Below are positions 24,748-34,096 of a DNA stretch of 64,000 nt, piece by piece. The stretch lies in assembly GCF_000021925.1 (NCBI RefSeq), contig NC_011830.1:4685001-4749000 (forward strand), in the 5' to 3' direction. Under the pieces are notes generated by a model. The model searched no databases. It had not been told where the DNA came from and saw only the letters and a list, made by a program, of their open reading frames with translations. Every line of letters begins with the position of its first letter. Position 1 is the stretch's first letter. A program made the translations under genes and the position numbers. This stretch comes from Desulfitobacterium hafniense DCB-2 (GTDB lineage Bacteria > Bacillota > Desulfitobacteriia > Desulfitobacteriales > Desulfitobacteriaceae).

Positions 24748-25563
24748 TTATTGAGAACCGGCGCAGCTGGTAATGTAATTATGATAGAACTCATTAATGC
24801 GCAGCCGCAGAGACCTTTCCGCAGCATCTGCTACCTCAATCCTTCGCCCATCCACCCGACTCACCGGCAGAATCCCCATTAAAGCGTTGGTCAAAAAGAC
24901 TTCTTCGGCGTCTTCCAGGAATGCCAGGGAAAACTCCCCCTCCACCCATGGAATGCCAAGCTTTTGCGCACACTCCAGAACAATTTGGCGGCGAGTTCCC
25001 GGCAAACAACCGCATGGCAAAGAAGGGGTGTAAAGAATGCCATTCCTGACGAAAAATAAATTGCTCAGGGTCCCTTCCACTAAGTAGCCCTTGGTGTTGA
25101 GCCAAAGTCCTTCTCTGGCCCCTTTTTCCTCAGCTTCTTGCTTAGCCAGGATATTCTCCATAGTGTTGGTGCTCTTAATCTGTACCAGAGGGGAATACTC
25201 ATTGCGAGGACAACTTAAGATGGCTATCGGTATCCCTTCTTGATAGTCCTTTTCCGTATAGGGGATAGGACGGCTATGATAAAGCCACTGGGGGGGTACT
25301 TCCTGCCCCGCTCCCCCGCTTAAGGTCACCCTTAGGGCAAAGGCCGTGCCCTCTCTGCGGGCAGCGGAGGCCTCCCTTTGCACATTTTGCTCCAACGCTT
25401 CTCTCCAAACCTCATAACTTGGCATAGGAATACCCAGCTGTTCCGCTCCCTTGGACATGCGCCGGTAATGCAACCGGGGAACTTCAATATGCAGGCCATT
25501 GACTTTTAGGGTTTCAAAAATTCCATAGCCAAAGAGCACCAGCCGGTCATTTTTATCCAGCAA
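24748..25563 (-). CDS. pabC: 4-amino-4-deoxychorismate lyase PabC
   Basis: PLP class IV enzyme that splits aminodeoxychorismate to p-aminobenzoate and pyruvate in folate synthesis. The 271-residue product has LFGYGIFETLKV at the N-terminus, the PLP-lysine in QIKSTNTMENILAKQEA (Lys about 134), YLVEGTLSNLFFV and PCGCLPGTRR. The KSTN context, unlike the KTLN of the transaminase at 12778, is the PabC-like form. TTG start with GGGAGG. It follows the fused pabAB gene by 102 nt on the same strand, which supports the assignment. Confidence 0.87.
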   Translation of the reverse strand: MLDKNDRLVLFGYGIFETLKVNGLHIEVPRLHYRRMSKGAEQLGIPMPSYEVWREALEQNVQREASAARREGTAFALRVTLSGGAGQEVPPQWLYHSRPIPYTEKDYQEGIPIAILSCPRNEYSPLVQIKSTNTMENILAKQEAEEKGAREGLWLNTKGYLVEGTLSNLFFVRNGILYTPSLPCGCLPGTRRQIVLECAQKLGIPWVEGEFSLAFLEDAEEVFLTNALMGILPVSRVDGRRIEVADAAERSLRLRINEFYHNYITSCAGSQ

Positions 25564-25665
25564 ATCCGAATCCTCCCTTTCCCCTTTTACATCTCCACTA
25601 AGATTTATATACCCTCAAACACTTGTCGCAAATCCACCGTAAAACCGTCTTATCCACCGGCTCTA

Positions 25666-27831
25666 CTATCCAATACTCGGATAAGATAATACCCTGAGCA
25701 AAGCCTTCACCTTCTGCAGGGCTTCCTGGTATTCTTCTTCGGGAACAGAGTCAGCCACAATTCCTCCGCCCCCATTGAAATAAGCCTGGCCATCTTTCAA
25801 GAGAATGGTCCGGATCACAATATTGGTATCCCAGGCTCCGTCAAAGCCCATATAACCGATGCTTCCTGTGTAAAGCCCCCGCTTATAAGGCTCCAGCTCT
25901 TCGATGATCTCCATGGCCCGGATCTTCGGCGCCCCGGTGATGGAACCTCCGGGAAAGATGGCTTTCAGAATCTCACTGGTTTTTAGTTCCGGCTTCAGCT
26001 TGCCGACAATGGTGGATACCAAATGCCATACGGTAGGGTATTGCTCCAGGCGAATCAAGTCCGTGACCCTTACCGAACCATAGCGGCAGATCCTCCCCAA
26101 ATCATTGCGCTGGAGATCGATGATCATGGTCAGTTCCGCCCGATCCTTCGTGCTCTCTGTGAGCTCCCTGGCATAAGCCTCATCCTCTTCCGGAGTCTTG
26201 CCCCGGGGACGGGTTCCTTTAATAGGGCGGGTCTCTATCTCACCTTGGGCGCTGATCTGTACAAAGCGTTCCGGGGAACTGCTGAGAATCTGGAAGTCTT
26301 CATAGGGCAAAAAGGCCGCAAAGGGAGCAGGGTTATGGGCATGAAGGGCTTTATATAATGCCATAGGCTCCTTGGTATAAGGAAACTGGAAACGCTGGGT
26401 CAGGTTGGCCTGATAAATATCTCCGGCATAGATGTAGTCGATAACCCGCTGCAGATCCAGCAGATACTGCTCCTTACTCACCGTATAATGAACCCGCTCC
26501 TGAGGCTGCTCCATATCTTGGCTTTCATCATGCCCTTGGTAAGTTCCCGAACGTTCTTGCTGGGTTCCTATCCGGGCTCCTATCTGCCTTTGGTAAGCTG
26601 CTGCCGTCCCTGGATGGTCTCCCTTTCCGCCACGCCCCTCAAGGAATCCCTCCAATACCCCGACAAGCCGCTCTACCCTTGCCTGGGCCAGGGCTCTCCG
26701 GCATTCTCCGGACTCTGTCATACCACAAGCCAGCAAGGTATAGCGGCGGTTCTCGTGATCATAAACCACTATCCCGTCATACCAACTAAACCGCCACAAG
26801 GGCAGGTCCAGATCATTGATCCCGCTTTGAGGCATCTTCTCTAACTCATCTTTCAAATCATAGGTCCAAAAGCCCACCGCTCCCCCCACAAAGGGGAATT
26901 CCGTGGGATTGGGGACACGATAACGCTCCACTAAATCATCCAGAATCTTTAGGGATTCTCCTTCAGGATAGGCCAGCCATTCCTGCCCGATAAGGGAGCT
27001 TAAGTCTTCCTTGCTCCCTTCCTCTTCCCCAGCGAAGCGCTTCACCTCTACCCCATCCCTGCAGGCACTGGCTTGCAGGAAAGGAAAAGCTCCCATAAAG
27101 GAATACCGCCCCAACCCCCCATAGTTCCTCCCGCTATCCAGGAAAAAAGGGTACTCACTTTCCTTAAAGGCCTCCAGCAACTCAATCGGCTGAAGGTCTA
27201 TAGCCAGCTCTTGAATCACCCATGGCGAATTGTGCCCACTTTGACCCTGGGCCTGCCACCATGTCCGAGCATTCTTGACCGCGTTTCCCAGCAGGTCATG
27301 CCCCTTTTCCGTCAGAATGGCTTCCGGATGGAATTGAACCCCTTCCAGGGGCAGCTCCCGGTGGCGAATCCCCATAATCTCACCATCAGCTGTCTCTGCG
27401 GTAATCAGGAGTTCCTCAGGCAAACTCTCCCGCCTTAAAGCAAGGGAATGATAACGGGTGACCGTCAGGGGATTGGGCAGCTGGAAAAACACGCCTTGGC
27501 CGTCATGATGAATCTCAGACACTTTGCCATGAACCGGCGCCTTGGCCCGAATGACCTCTCCCCCCAAAATCTCACCGATAGCCTGATGCCCGAGACAGAC
27601 TCCCAGAATGGGAACCTTGCCCTTAAAGTAATCAATCACCGTCAAAGTGAACTGGGTATCCCGGGGTGCACAGGGTCCGGGGGAAATAACGATCAGCTCA
27701 GGCTTAAGCTCTTCAATTGCATCAATAGTGCACTGATCACGGCGCAGTGCCACAACCTCTTCTCCCAATTCCCCGAAGTATTGATACAGGTTAAAGGTGA
27801 AGGAATCAAAATTATCCAGTATAAAGATCAA
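25666..27831 (-). CDS. pabAB: Fused aminodeoxychorismate synthase PabA-PabB
   Basis: Bifunctional enzyme making 4-amino-4-deoxychorismate from chorismate and glutamine. The 721-residue chain has an N-terminal class I glutamine amidotransferase (about 1-190; Cys in GVCLGHQ about 79, His-Glu in VQFHPEAIL) and a C-terminal PabB chorismate-binding domain (about 210-720; PIKGTRPRGKTPEED, ELTMIIDLQRNDLGR, FPGGSITGAPKIRAME). The PIKGT motif is the PabB form; anthranilate synthase has an Ala-Gly version. A low-complexity insert at about residues 400-450 (GGKGDHPG, Gln/Arg-rich) interrupts the PabB part and is probably a surface loop. TTG start. Confidence 0.93.
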   Translation of the reverse strand: MIFILDNFDSFTFNLYQYFGELGEEVVALRRDQCTIDAIEELKPELIVISPGPCAPRDTQFTLTVIDYFKGKVPILGVCLGHQAIGEILGGEVIRAKAPVHGKVSEIHHDGQGVFFQLPNPLTVTRYHSLALRRESLPEELLITAETADGEIMGIRHRELPLEGVQFHPEAILTEKGHDLLGNAVKNARTWWQAQGQSGHNSPWVIQELAIDLQPIELLEAFKESEYPFFLDSGRNYGGLGRYSFMGAFPFLQASACRDGVEVKRFAGEEEGSKEDLSSLIGQEWLAYPEGESLKILDDLVERYRVPNPTEFPFVGGAVGFWTYDLKDELEKMPQSGINDLDLPLWRFSWYDGIVVYDHENRRYTLLACGMTESGECRRALAQARVERLVGVLEGFLEGRGGKGDHPGTAAAYQRQIGARIGTQQERSGTYQGHDESQDMEQPQERVHYTVSKEQYLLDLQRVIDYIYAGDIYQANLTQRFQFPYTKEPMALYKALHAHNPAPFAAFLPYEDFQILSSSPERFVQISAQGEIETRPIKGTRPRGKTPEEDEAYARELTESTKDRAELTMIIDLQRNDLGRICRYGSVRVTDLIRLEQYPTVWHLVSTIVGKLKPELKTSEILKAIFPGGSITGAPKIRAMEIIEELEPYKRGLYTGSIGYMGFDGAWDTNIVIRTILLKDGQAYFNGGGGIVADSVPEEEYQEALQKVKALLRVLSYPSIG

Positions 27832-27951
27832 CGTTGCTAGACTCCCTTCGCTTCTGCATTTTACGTCAAATCGACAAATTTCCTAAGCCTGAATATTCTA
27901 TACACTTCAGCCAATCTCCTCTTAGTGAAACAGGATTCTTAATGAACGAAA

Positions 27952-27982
27952 GGACAATTTGGAAGTTGAGTCCAAATTGCCC
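27952..27982. terminator. Terminator hairpin between pabAB and coiled-coil gene
   Basis: GGACAATTTGGA pairs with TCCAAATTG-CC over a 7-nt loop; a T run follows on the plus strand and TCCTTTCGTT on the minus strand. It serves mainly the minus-strand gene ending at 28014. Confidence 0.7.
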
Positions 27983-28013
27983 TTTTTAATAAGCAGCTTA
28001 TGGATTTAAGTAT

Positions 28014-28373
28014 CTACCTTACCCTGCGCAAATCTCTGATATCGGCATCATGAGCTAAGGAACGGTAGGACAGCATTTCCAAAACTCTCCCCTGCTCCTC
28101 TTGGGTATCGCTCATTCTCTTCTGATCTTGCTTGATCCCATTAATGTCCTGCTTCATTACATCGATGTCCTGCTTCATCACATCAATATCTCGTTTCATC
28201 ACACCGATGTCCTGCTTCATCACATTGACATCTTGCTGAACTTCTTCCAGCATCCCGTTGGTATTGCCGACAATCCGAATCAAGTCTGCCGTCATTTGCT
28301 GCATCTGAGCCATATCCCGTCTGATGTCGCTTAGTTCCTTCCTTACAAAGGACTTAAAATCCTCGTCTGACAT
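28014..28373 (-). CDS. Small coiled-coil protein with heptad repeats (MKQDIDV units)
   Basis: A 119-residue protein starting at ATG 28373 (AAGGAGG 8 nt upstream). After a helical N-terminus (FVRKELSDIRRDMAQMQQM) it has five successive near-identical 7-residue units of the type Met-Lys-Gln-Asp-Ile-Asp-Val (about residues 55-90), encoded by 21-nt near-repeats at about 28110-28225. The C-terminus is basic (DIRDLRRVR). Long parallel coiled coil is expected. A related design is found in the small protein at 33733. No catalytic features; role unknown, possibly oligomerisation or DNA/phage-related. Confidence 0.7.
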   Translation of the reverse strand: MSDEDFKSFVRKELSDIRRDMAQMQQMTADLIRIVGNTNGMLEEVQQDVNVMKQDIGVMKRDIDVMKQDIDVMKQDINGIKQDQKRMSDTQEEQGRVLEMLSYRSLAHDADIRDLRRVR

Positions 28374-28550
28374 CCGGTTTTCCTCCTTTTCGCCTTTACA
28401 GGCCTGCAACACACAAATTTCCTGCTGATTCGCTTTCTATTAAAAGTATACCATGATTTATTCTGCTTTAAAAGGCATATCATTTTCACCAGTCCCACCC
28501 CGTCCGCATATTTTATAAGTAGATTCACAATGGAAAGGACGGGCCGACTC

Positions 28551-29414
28551 ATGAATGCTTCAAGCACTGAACGCACACCTTTTGTCATCGCGGCGGAAAT
28601 CAACGCCATTAACCGAGAATCCAGAAAAATGTTGCTGAAGAACGCCATCGAGGTGGGCCGCCGCCTCAAAGAGGCCAAGGAGTTGCTCAATCATGGCGAA
28701 TGGCTGAAATGGCTCAAGGAAACTGTCAATTATTCCAAGAGCACGGCTGAAAACCTGATGAACCTATATAAAGAATATGGACCTAAACTTCTCTCCCTAT
28801 CAGACGACGACTTAAATTCCCAAGCGCTTGGGAATTTAACCTACACTCAGGCGGTCCTGCTTCTTGGCCTACCCGAGGAAGAGCGGGAAGAATTTGTCGC
28901 GCAGAATGATCTTGACTCTATGACCACCCGGCAATTGAGTCAGACCGTCAAAGAACAGAGAGCACCTACTCCGGTCAAAGAACAGCCTCAGTCTCAGGCT
29001 GAATCTCAGGTAGAACCCCAGTCTGAGCTCCAAACTGAATCCCCAGTCCGGCCCACACCCCCAAATTCGGGAGATATCCAAATCCAATATGTTACCAGAA
29101 CCGTCAAGCCCCAGCGGGAAAACAGTACTAAACACAAATCTGCATCTGCACCTGCACCTACACTCGCAACCGAAACCTCCTTTGTCACGAATTATGAGGA
29201 AAAATGCACCGCCTGCTGCCAAACCATCGCTGACGCCTTCCAAGAGCTGCTGATCGCTCTGCTGCAGCTCGCCAGACTTGACCCTCAGACTAAGGAGAAA
29301 TGCAGCCAGAACGCCGGCCAGCTGGCTTCATATATGGTGGAACGGCTCAAAGAATGGCCCCCTGTTGTCACTACCAACATGAAAGGGGTCCGAACCCATC
29401 CCACCTATGAATAG
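28551..29414 (+). CDS. DUF3102-family protein, copy 1
   Basis: A 287-residue protein with an N-terminal DUF3102 domain (about residues 12-130): INAINRESRKMLLKNAIEVGRRLKEAKELLNHGEWLKWL. The middle is Gln/Pro/Glu-rich (about 140-205) and the C-terminal 80 residues contain EEKCTACCQTIADAFQELL. DUF3102 proteins occur on mobile DNA of Firmicutes and look like DNA-binding or plasmid/phage maintenance factors; function is not established. Start ATG 28551 chosen for the GGAAAGGAC upstream (28530 is an alternative with no site). A second copy overlaps its 3' end. Confidence 0.8.
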   Translation: MNASSTERTPFVIAAEINAINRESRKMLLKNAIEVGRRLKEAKELLNHGEWLKWLKETVNYSKSTAENLMNLYKEYGPKLLSLSDDDLNSQALGNLTYTQAVLLLGLPEEEREEFVAQNDLDSMTTRQLSQTVKEQRAPTPVKEQPQSQAESQVEPQSELQTESPVRPTPPNSGDIQIQYVTRTVKPQRENSTKHKSASAPAPTLATETSFVTNYEEKCTACCQTIADAFQELLIALLQLARLDPQTKEKCSQNAGQLASYMVERLKEWPPVVTTNMKGVRTHPTYE

Positions 29415-30048
29415 AGAAAGTAGAGCCACAAAGGAAAGGACTGAAATCAATGCCATTAACCGGGAGTCCGGAAAAATGCTGCTGAAAAACGCCATTGAGG
29501 TGGGCCGCCTCCTGAAAGAAGCCAAGGAATTGCTCAACCATGGGGAATGGCTGAAATGGCTCAAGGAATCGGTCAGTTTTTCCAAGAGCACGGCGGCAAA
29601 CCTAATGAACCTATATAAAGCGTATGGACCTAAACTTCTCTCCCTGGCAGATGACGATCCAAATTCCCAAGCGCTTGGGAATTTAACCTACACTAAGGCG
29701 GTCCTGCTCCTTGGCCTTCCGGAGGAAGAGCGGGAAGCATTTATCGCGCAGCATGATCTTGGCTCTATGACCACCCGGCAATTGAGTCAGGCTGTAAAGG
29801 AACAGAGAGCGCCCGCACCCTCCCTCGTCACGAACTATGAGGAAAAATGCACCGCCTGCTGCCAAACCATCGCCGACGCCTTCCAGGAGCTGCTGACCAC
29901 TCTGGATCAACTCGCCAGGCTTGACCCTCAGACTAAGGAAAAATGCAGCCAGGACGCCGGCCAGCTGGCTTCATATATGATGGAACGGCTCAAAGACCAG
30001 CCCCCTGTGGCCGGCACCAATACGAAGGGAATAACACGTATAAGATAA
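29407..30048 (+). CDS. DUF3102-family protein, copy 2 (tandem duplicate)
   Basis: A 213-residue near-duplicate of the gene before it. DNA identity is very high through the DUF3102 domain and through the EEKCTACCQTIADAFQELL region; the Gln/Pro/Glu-rich middle present in copy 1 is absent. It begins by ATGAATAG overlap with the stop of copy 1, without a good ribosome site, so it probably relies on translational re-initiation. Tandem duplication with loss of a central segment is the simplest origin. Its 3' end also matches a fragment at about 39316-39391. Confidence 0.78.
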   Translation: MNRESRATKERTEINAINRESGKMLLKNAIEVGRLLKEAKELLNHGEWLKWLKESVSFSKSTAANLMNLYKAYGPKLLSLADDDPNSQALGNLTYTKAVLLLGLPEEEREAFIAQHDLGSMTTRQLSQAVKEQRAPAPSLVTNYEEKCTACCQTIADAFQELLTTLDQLARLDPQTKEKCSQDAGQLASYMMERLKDQPPVAGTNTKGITRIR

Positions 30049-30154
30049 AGGTACTGCAAATTGCCCAGGACGACATGAAATCCATCGTGTATTGCATGGA
30101 AGGCGTAATCATTCAAATATTCTCTGGTGAAAAGCCAGGCTCCAGCCCCCCTTA

Positions 30155-30202
30155 GTTTGCCTATCCCAAATCGGACACGAATCCGATTTGGGATAGGCAA
30201 AC
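30155..30202 (+). terminator. 21-bp perfect hairpin terminator (shared repeat, copy A)
   Basis: Perfect 21-bp arms starting GTTTGCCTATCCC, 6-nt loop CACGAA, followed by TTTTTT. The inner part (AAATCGGA-CACGAA-TCCGATTT) is repeated in a second hairpin at 36181. It ends the DUF3102 unit. Confidence 0.9.
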
Positions 30203-30419
30203 TTTTTTAGTGACAAAAAACGCGAACCAGCCCTCTTTTTTGTCTTGGCGGGAGTTTGCTCGTTCTACCCTCTTCTATTTATTAATGTTAGAATGGGACA
30301 AGAGATTACGTCTTATATAAATAGAGACACTCTCAGATTCAGCCCCTTTTGATGGAGTTCACTTTTTAACCCAGGAATCTGATTGAAGTCTTATCAACAC
30401 TTTTATTGAGGAGAGAATC

Positions 30420-33161
30420 ATGAAGAGATTAAGAAAAATTCCGACCCTGTTTCTTGCTGCGTTTTTAAGTGTGACGGCGCTTCCCAACACGGTAATGGCC
30501 CAATTGCCCGTCCTCTACCAGGATCACTCCCAACAAACCGTTACGGACGGCGTAACCCTGGAGAACATATCCCGTTTTACCACCGGCGGCTGGTTGAATA
30601 TCAATGTGCTGCGTGTGGATATGACTAACCCTTATGTGAAAATTGACACCCTAAGCAATGACTCGATCACCGATGACCTGGTCAGCATTTCCGCCCTGGC
30701 CGAAAAGGAAGGGGCTGTGGCTGCTGTCAACAGCAGTTTCTTTAATCCGTTCACCGCCGGCAAAGGCTATGCAGACGGCCCCACCGTCCGGGCCGGCGAT
30801 CTTTTGTCCACCTCCGCCTGGTATAACCGGAGCAAAAATGAAATGGCCTCCCTTTCCGTTGACTATGCCAATCAGCTGCTTTTTCACTATTGGAAAAATG
30901 ACCTTACCCTCATCACCGGAAACGATACCGCCTTTGCCGTTACCCAGTACAACCAGCCGAGCAGGCAGGACTACCAAGACCTTACGGTCCTGGATCGCAA
31001 GTGGGGACCTGTGGCTATCGGCGCCACCGAAAACTGCCCCGATCTGGTTGAAATCGTCGTAAGCGGGAACACAATCCTGGAGATCCGGGAAGGACAGCCT
31101 GCCGCCGAGATTCCCGAGGAAGGTTTCGTCGTCGTCTCCCGAGGCGAGCAGGCGGCCAAACTTCTGGAACAGGCCGCCCCGGGCGAACAGCTCCAATTCC
31201 AAGTCACCTCCACGCCGGACTGGAACGACCTGAAGATGTCCACCACCGGAACCTCCCTTCTTATCCAAGACGGAGAAATCCCCGCCACTTTTTCTTACAG
31301 CACCGCCAGCTTTAATCAACGGAACCCCCGGACCATGGCCGGGAGTACTGAAGATGGGAGCGAACTCATCCTGGTTACAGTTGACGGAAGGCAGGATAAC
31401 AGCATCGGATTGACCCAGCAGGAATCCGCCGAGCTGATGCTGGAATTAGGGGCGTATCAGGCTATTATGTTTGACGGCGGCGCATCCACCACCATGGCCG
31501 CCCGACAGCCCGGGGCCTTTTCCCCTGATGTAGTCAACCTTCCTTCCGAAGGCATCCTAAGAAATGTGGCATCAGGCATCGGGATTTTCTCCGCAGCCCC
31601 CGCCGGCCGGCTGGACCGCCTGATCATTGAGACTGAAGACACCAACATATTTGCCGATACTTCGAGAACTTTTTCCCTTAAGGGCATCGACCGCTATGCC
31701 AATCCGGTGGAGCTCGACCCAAGAGAAGTTCAGTGGGATGTCAGCGGGATCGACGGCAGCTTTCAGGACAATATCCTCTATCCGGCTTCCCCAGGCCCAG
31801 GGAAAGTAACAGCCACCCTCGACGGACTGGAGGCGGAGCTGGACATCCAAGTCTTAAGCGCCCCGGTGCAGCTTACCCTCAATCCGGCCAAATTCGACCT
31901 TCCTTTGTACCAAAATAAAGCCATCCGGGTAAAGGGTCTCGACCCCCAAGGTTATGCCGCGGTCATCGAAGGCCGGGATGTTCAATGGAACGTTGACGGC
32001 GACATCGGTAGTTGCGAAGCCGGCGTCTTCACCCCCGTCACCACCGGTACCGGCACTATCCGGGCCGCCGTCGGCGACACCTATGCCTACAGCGCCGTTG
32101 CCGTTACTTTGGATTCCATGGAGCTCCTGCATCCCTTCGAAAGCTCCGGCCGGTCGGATGAGCCACGCTTCCAAGCCGACCCGCAAACAGGCCAGGGTTA
32201 TTTCGAACTCAACGCTGATCAATTCTACGCCGGGGAGTCTTCCGGACAGCTGGTGTATGATTTCTTATATGGTAACTCTGAGGACCAGATCTCTGTCCTC
32301 TTTGCCGAGCAGGGGCTCCCCCTTGATCCGGCCACTACCGGGTTATCCCTGTGGCTTTATAATATCAGCCCCAACTCGAATCGCATCAAAGGAGAAGTCA
32401 TAGACTCCGCCAATGTGAAACACACCGTCGAATTCGCCTCCGACCTCAATTGGACCGGCTGGAAAGAGAGCACAGCGTCCTTATCCGGGATCGACTCTCC
32501 CGCTTATCTCACCAGACTCTACATAGAAAACACCGATCCCGCCAACCCTTGGGGGAAGATCTATTTTGACGACTTGTCGGCTCTGATCCAGAAGCGCCCG
32601 ACTATCGATCCGAGCAGCATTCCCGCAGATACCCTTCCCAAAGACGAAGCGAACCGGCAGGCTGATTTCACCTCCGGTCCCGACAATTTCCTGTTTTCCT
32701 TGCTCACCGGCGGCAATGCACCGGGGGTTTACACCGCTCCCATCACCCAAGTGGGAGCCGGGGATGCCCAAACACCTATACTGGCCGCCGGTTCAGGGTA
32801 TCAATCCTCTACTTATCAAAACAGCACCTTCCTCCAGCTGGATGTAAGCCAGGGCGGGCTGAGGAGAAGCGACCCACAGCAATGGACCCGGCTGTTCACA
32901 GCCCTGGATGAAATCCAGAGCGCCAATGTCTTTCTCCTCATGTCCCTCAGCCCGGCCGATTTCATCAATGCCAAAGAAGCACAGCTCCTGAAAGATACGC
33001 TGGCCAATTGCCGGGAAGCAACCGGCAAGAACATTTGGGTCCTTTTCCCTGGTCCTGCGGATCAAAGCGAGCTTGACCGCGGCGTGCGCTATATCAGCGT
33101 TGCCCAATCCCTGCAAGTGACGATGCTGGGAGAGGACATTTCCTATGAGTTCGAGCCCTAG
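30420..33161 (+). CDS. Secreted phosphodiester glycosidase (NAGPA-domain) multidomain protein
   Basis: A 913-residue exported protein. Signal peptide at 1-28, then a NAGPA/phosphodiester glycosidase domain (about 60-395) with AAVNSSFFNPF, NPRTMAGSTEDG, TVDGRQ and FDGGASTTMAA, the conserved Asp-Gly-Gly-(A/G)-Ser-(S/T)-x-M pattern. Next come two Ig-like (Big-type) repeats (about 400-565), a carbohydrate-binding-like beta domain (about 570-730) and a C-terminal alpha/beta region with a remote look of a phosphoesterase. The mammalian enzyme uncovers mannose-6-phosphate; bacterial members act on cell-surface or exopolysaccharide phosphodiesters. ATG with GAGGAGAG. It stands alone between the DUF3102 genes and a pseudogene field. 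Confidence 0.85.
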   Translation: MKRLRKIPTLFLAAFLSVTALPNTVMAQLPVLYQDHSQQTVTDGVTLENISRFTTGGWLNINVLRVDMTNPYVKIDTLSNDSITDDLVSISALAEKEGAVAAVNSSFFNPFTAGKGYADGPTVRAGDLLSTSAWYNRSKNEMASLSVDYANQLLFHYWKNDLTLITGNDTAFAVTQYNQPSRQDYQDLTVLDRKWGPVAIGATENCPDLVEIVVSGNTILEIREGQPAAEIPEEGFVVVSRGEQAAKLLEQAAPGEQLQFQVTSTPDWNDLKMSTTGTSLLIQDGEIPATFSYSTASFNQRNPRTMAGSTEDGSELILVTVDGRQDNSIGLTQQESAELMLELGAYQAIMFDGGASTTMAARQPGAFSPDVVNLPSEGILRNVASGIGIFSAAPAGRLDRLIIETEDTNIFADTSRTFSLKGIDRYANPVELDPREVQWDVSGIDGSFQDNILYPASPGPGKVTATLDGLEAELDIQVLSAPVQLTLNPAKFDLPLYQNKAIRVKGLDPQGYAAVIEGRDVQWNVDGDIGSCEAGVFTPVTTGTGTIRAAVGDTYAYSAVAVTLDSMELLHPFESSGRSDEPRFQADPQTGQGYFELNADQFYAGESSGQLVYDFLYGNSEDQISVLFAEQGLPLDPATTGLSLWLYNISPNSNRIKGEVIDSANVKHTVEFASDLNWTGWKESTASLSGIDSPAYLTRLYIENTDPANPWGKIYFDDLSALIQKRPTIDPSSIPADTLPKDEANRQADFTSGPDNFLFSLLTGGNAPGVYTAPITQVGAGDAQTPILAAGSGYQSSTYQNSTFLQLDVSQGGLRRSDPQQWTRLFTALDEIQSANVFLLMSLSPADFINAKEAQLLKDTLANCREATGKNIWVLFPGPADQSELDRGVRYISVAQSLQVTMLGEDISYEFEP

Positions 33162-33295
33162 GCTTTTCATAGGACTCTGATGCATGCTTGAACGATTTGA
33201 CAGCTTTCCCGGAAGTCGTTTATTACAATATCAGATATTAAAATAGACGAAGGGAGAGTCTGCGGAGCCATCTGTCTATATGATAATCTGCCTCA

Positions 33296-33488
33296 CTTCA
33301 ACAGCCAGTCCAGTGCGTTAAGCTGCTTAATTCCGTTGTGGGAAACCAGGGGACTGTGATCCATCGTCAACAGAAACTTCGGGTTGTGGTCGCTGATGGC
33401 ATCAAGGGGCGCAAGTCCCGCTGAAGCGTCTTTCCGTCAGCATCCACCACCGTATAGGCCACCTTGTAGCATTCCTCTCCCTCCGGCC
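33296..33488 (-). pseudogene. 3'-end fragment of a DUF4143 ATPase gene
   Basis: This stretch nearly copies 36240-36429, the 3' end of the intact ATPase gene, in the same orientation, and diverges sharply after the shared CTCTCCCTC. A one-base deletion near 33410 breaks the frame. The rest of the 570-nt gap up to 33732 contains no intact gene. A short open stretch on the minus strand around 33555-33662 ends in a run resembling coding sequence but has no start or recognised match. Confidence 0.85.
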
Positions 33489-33732
33489 TAGGTGCCGTCT
33501 TAAACTGAGGAAGGATGCAAAGGCGGCCATCATCTAACATACATTAATAGATGAGTGTATCAATAAAATAACTCTCCTTCATTTGCTCAAAGGCATCGCG
33601 TACCACCCAGAGATTGGCCATTCCTGCCCATTCTCCCAACTTCCTTGCGAATACCCTGTTGCATCAAGATAAGTCTTTGTTATATTATTATGTTATACAG
33701 TATATAACATAAATTTGATGAGGTGGATATAG

Positions 33733-34062
33733 ATGGATGATAAGATGTTCGATTTATTAGAAAAAATGTATATAGAGATGCAGGAACTCAAACAGAATAT
33801 GGCTACTAAGCAGGATATCTCCAATATGGCTACCAAGCGGGACATCGCCAATATGGCTACCAAACAGGACATCTCCAATATGGCTACCAGACAAGACATC
33901 GTTAGACTTGAAGACAAAATGGATACTAATTTTAAAGCTTTATACGACGGATATACCCTCACCTACGAAAAACTATCCGCGCTTGAAGACAAGGTAGATA
34001 AATTAAGTATAAAAGTCGAAAATCAGAATGTTGAGATAAAGGTAATTAAAGCAGCAAAATAG
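33733..34062 (+). CDS. Small coiled-coil protein with 9-residue tandem repeats
   Basis: A 109-residue, highly charged helical protein: DDKMFDLLEKMYIEMQELK, then four copies of an Asn-Met-Ala-Thr-Lys-Gln-Asp-Ile-Ser type unit (about residues 22-57), then RLEDKMDTNFKALYDGYTL and a leucine-zipper-like C-terminus. Related small proteins are common in Firmicutes near mobile DNA, without known role. It resembles the repeat-built coiled-coil gene at 28014 in design but not in sequence. GATGAGGTGG precedes the ATG. AT-rich context. Confidence 0.72.
   Translation: MDDKMFDLLEKMYIEMQELKQNMATKQDISNMATKRDIANMATKQDISNMATRQDIVRLEDKMDTNFKALYDGYTLTYEKLSALEDKVDKLSIKVENQNVEIKVIKAAK
33796..33903 (+). repeat. 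Four 27-bp in-frame tandem repeats
   Basis: Units begin AATATGGCTAC at 33796, 33823, 33850 and 33877. They differ by a few substitutions and keep the reading frame, so copy number can change by slippage without breaking the protein. Confidence 0.9.
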
Positions 34063-34096
34063 TTTTTTCGGGAGTATGTAGCACTACCTGGCAACT

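Noticed and set aside
28110..28225. CRISPR array
   Set aside because: The repeats are contiguous 21-nt coding units without spacers. The same holds for the 27-nt units at 33796. No CRISPR or cas gene is seen in the window.
28101..28334. Heptad-rich plus-strand ORF opposite the coiled-coil gene
   Set aside because: His/Leu repeats arise from reading the 21-nt repeats on the wrong strand; the minus-strand frame has the ribosome site.
29943..30155. Plus-strand ORF overlapping the end of DUF3102 copy 2
   Set aside because: Its first half is an out-of-frame reading of the DUF3102 gene. The last 35 codons (KVLQIAQDDMKSIVYCMEG) might be remnant coding sequence but cannot be assigned.
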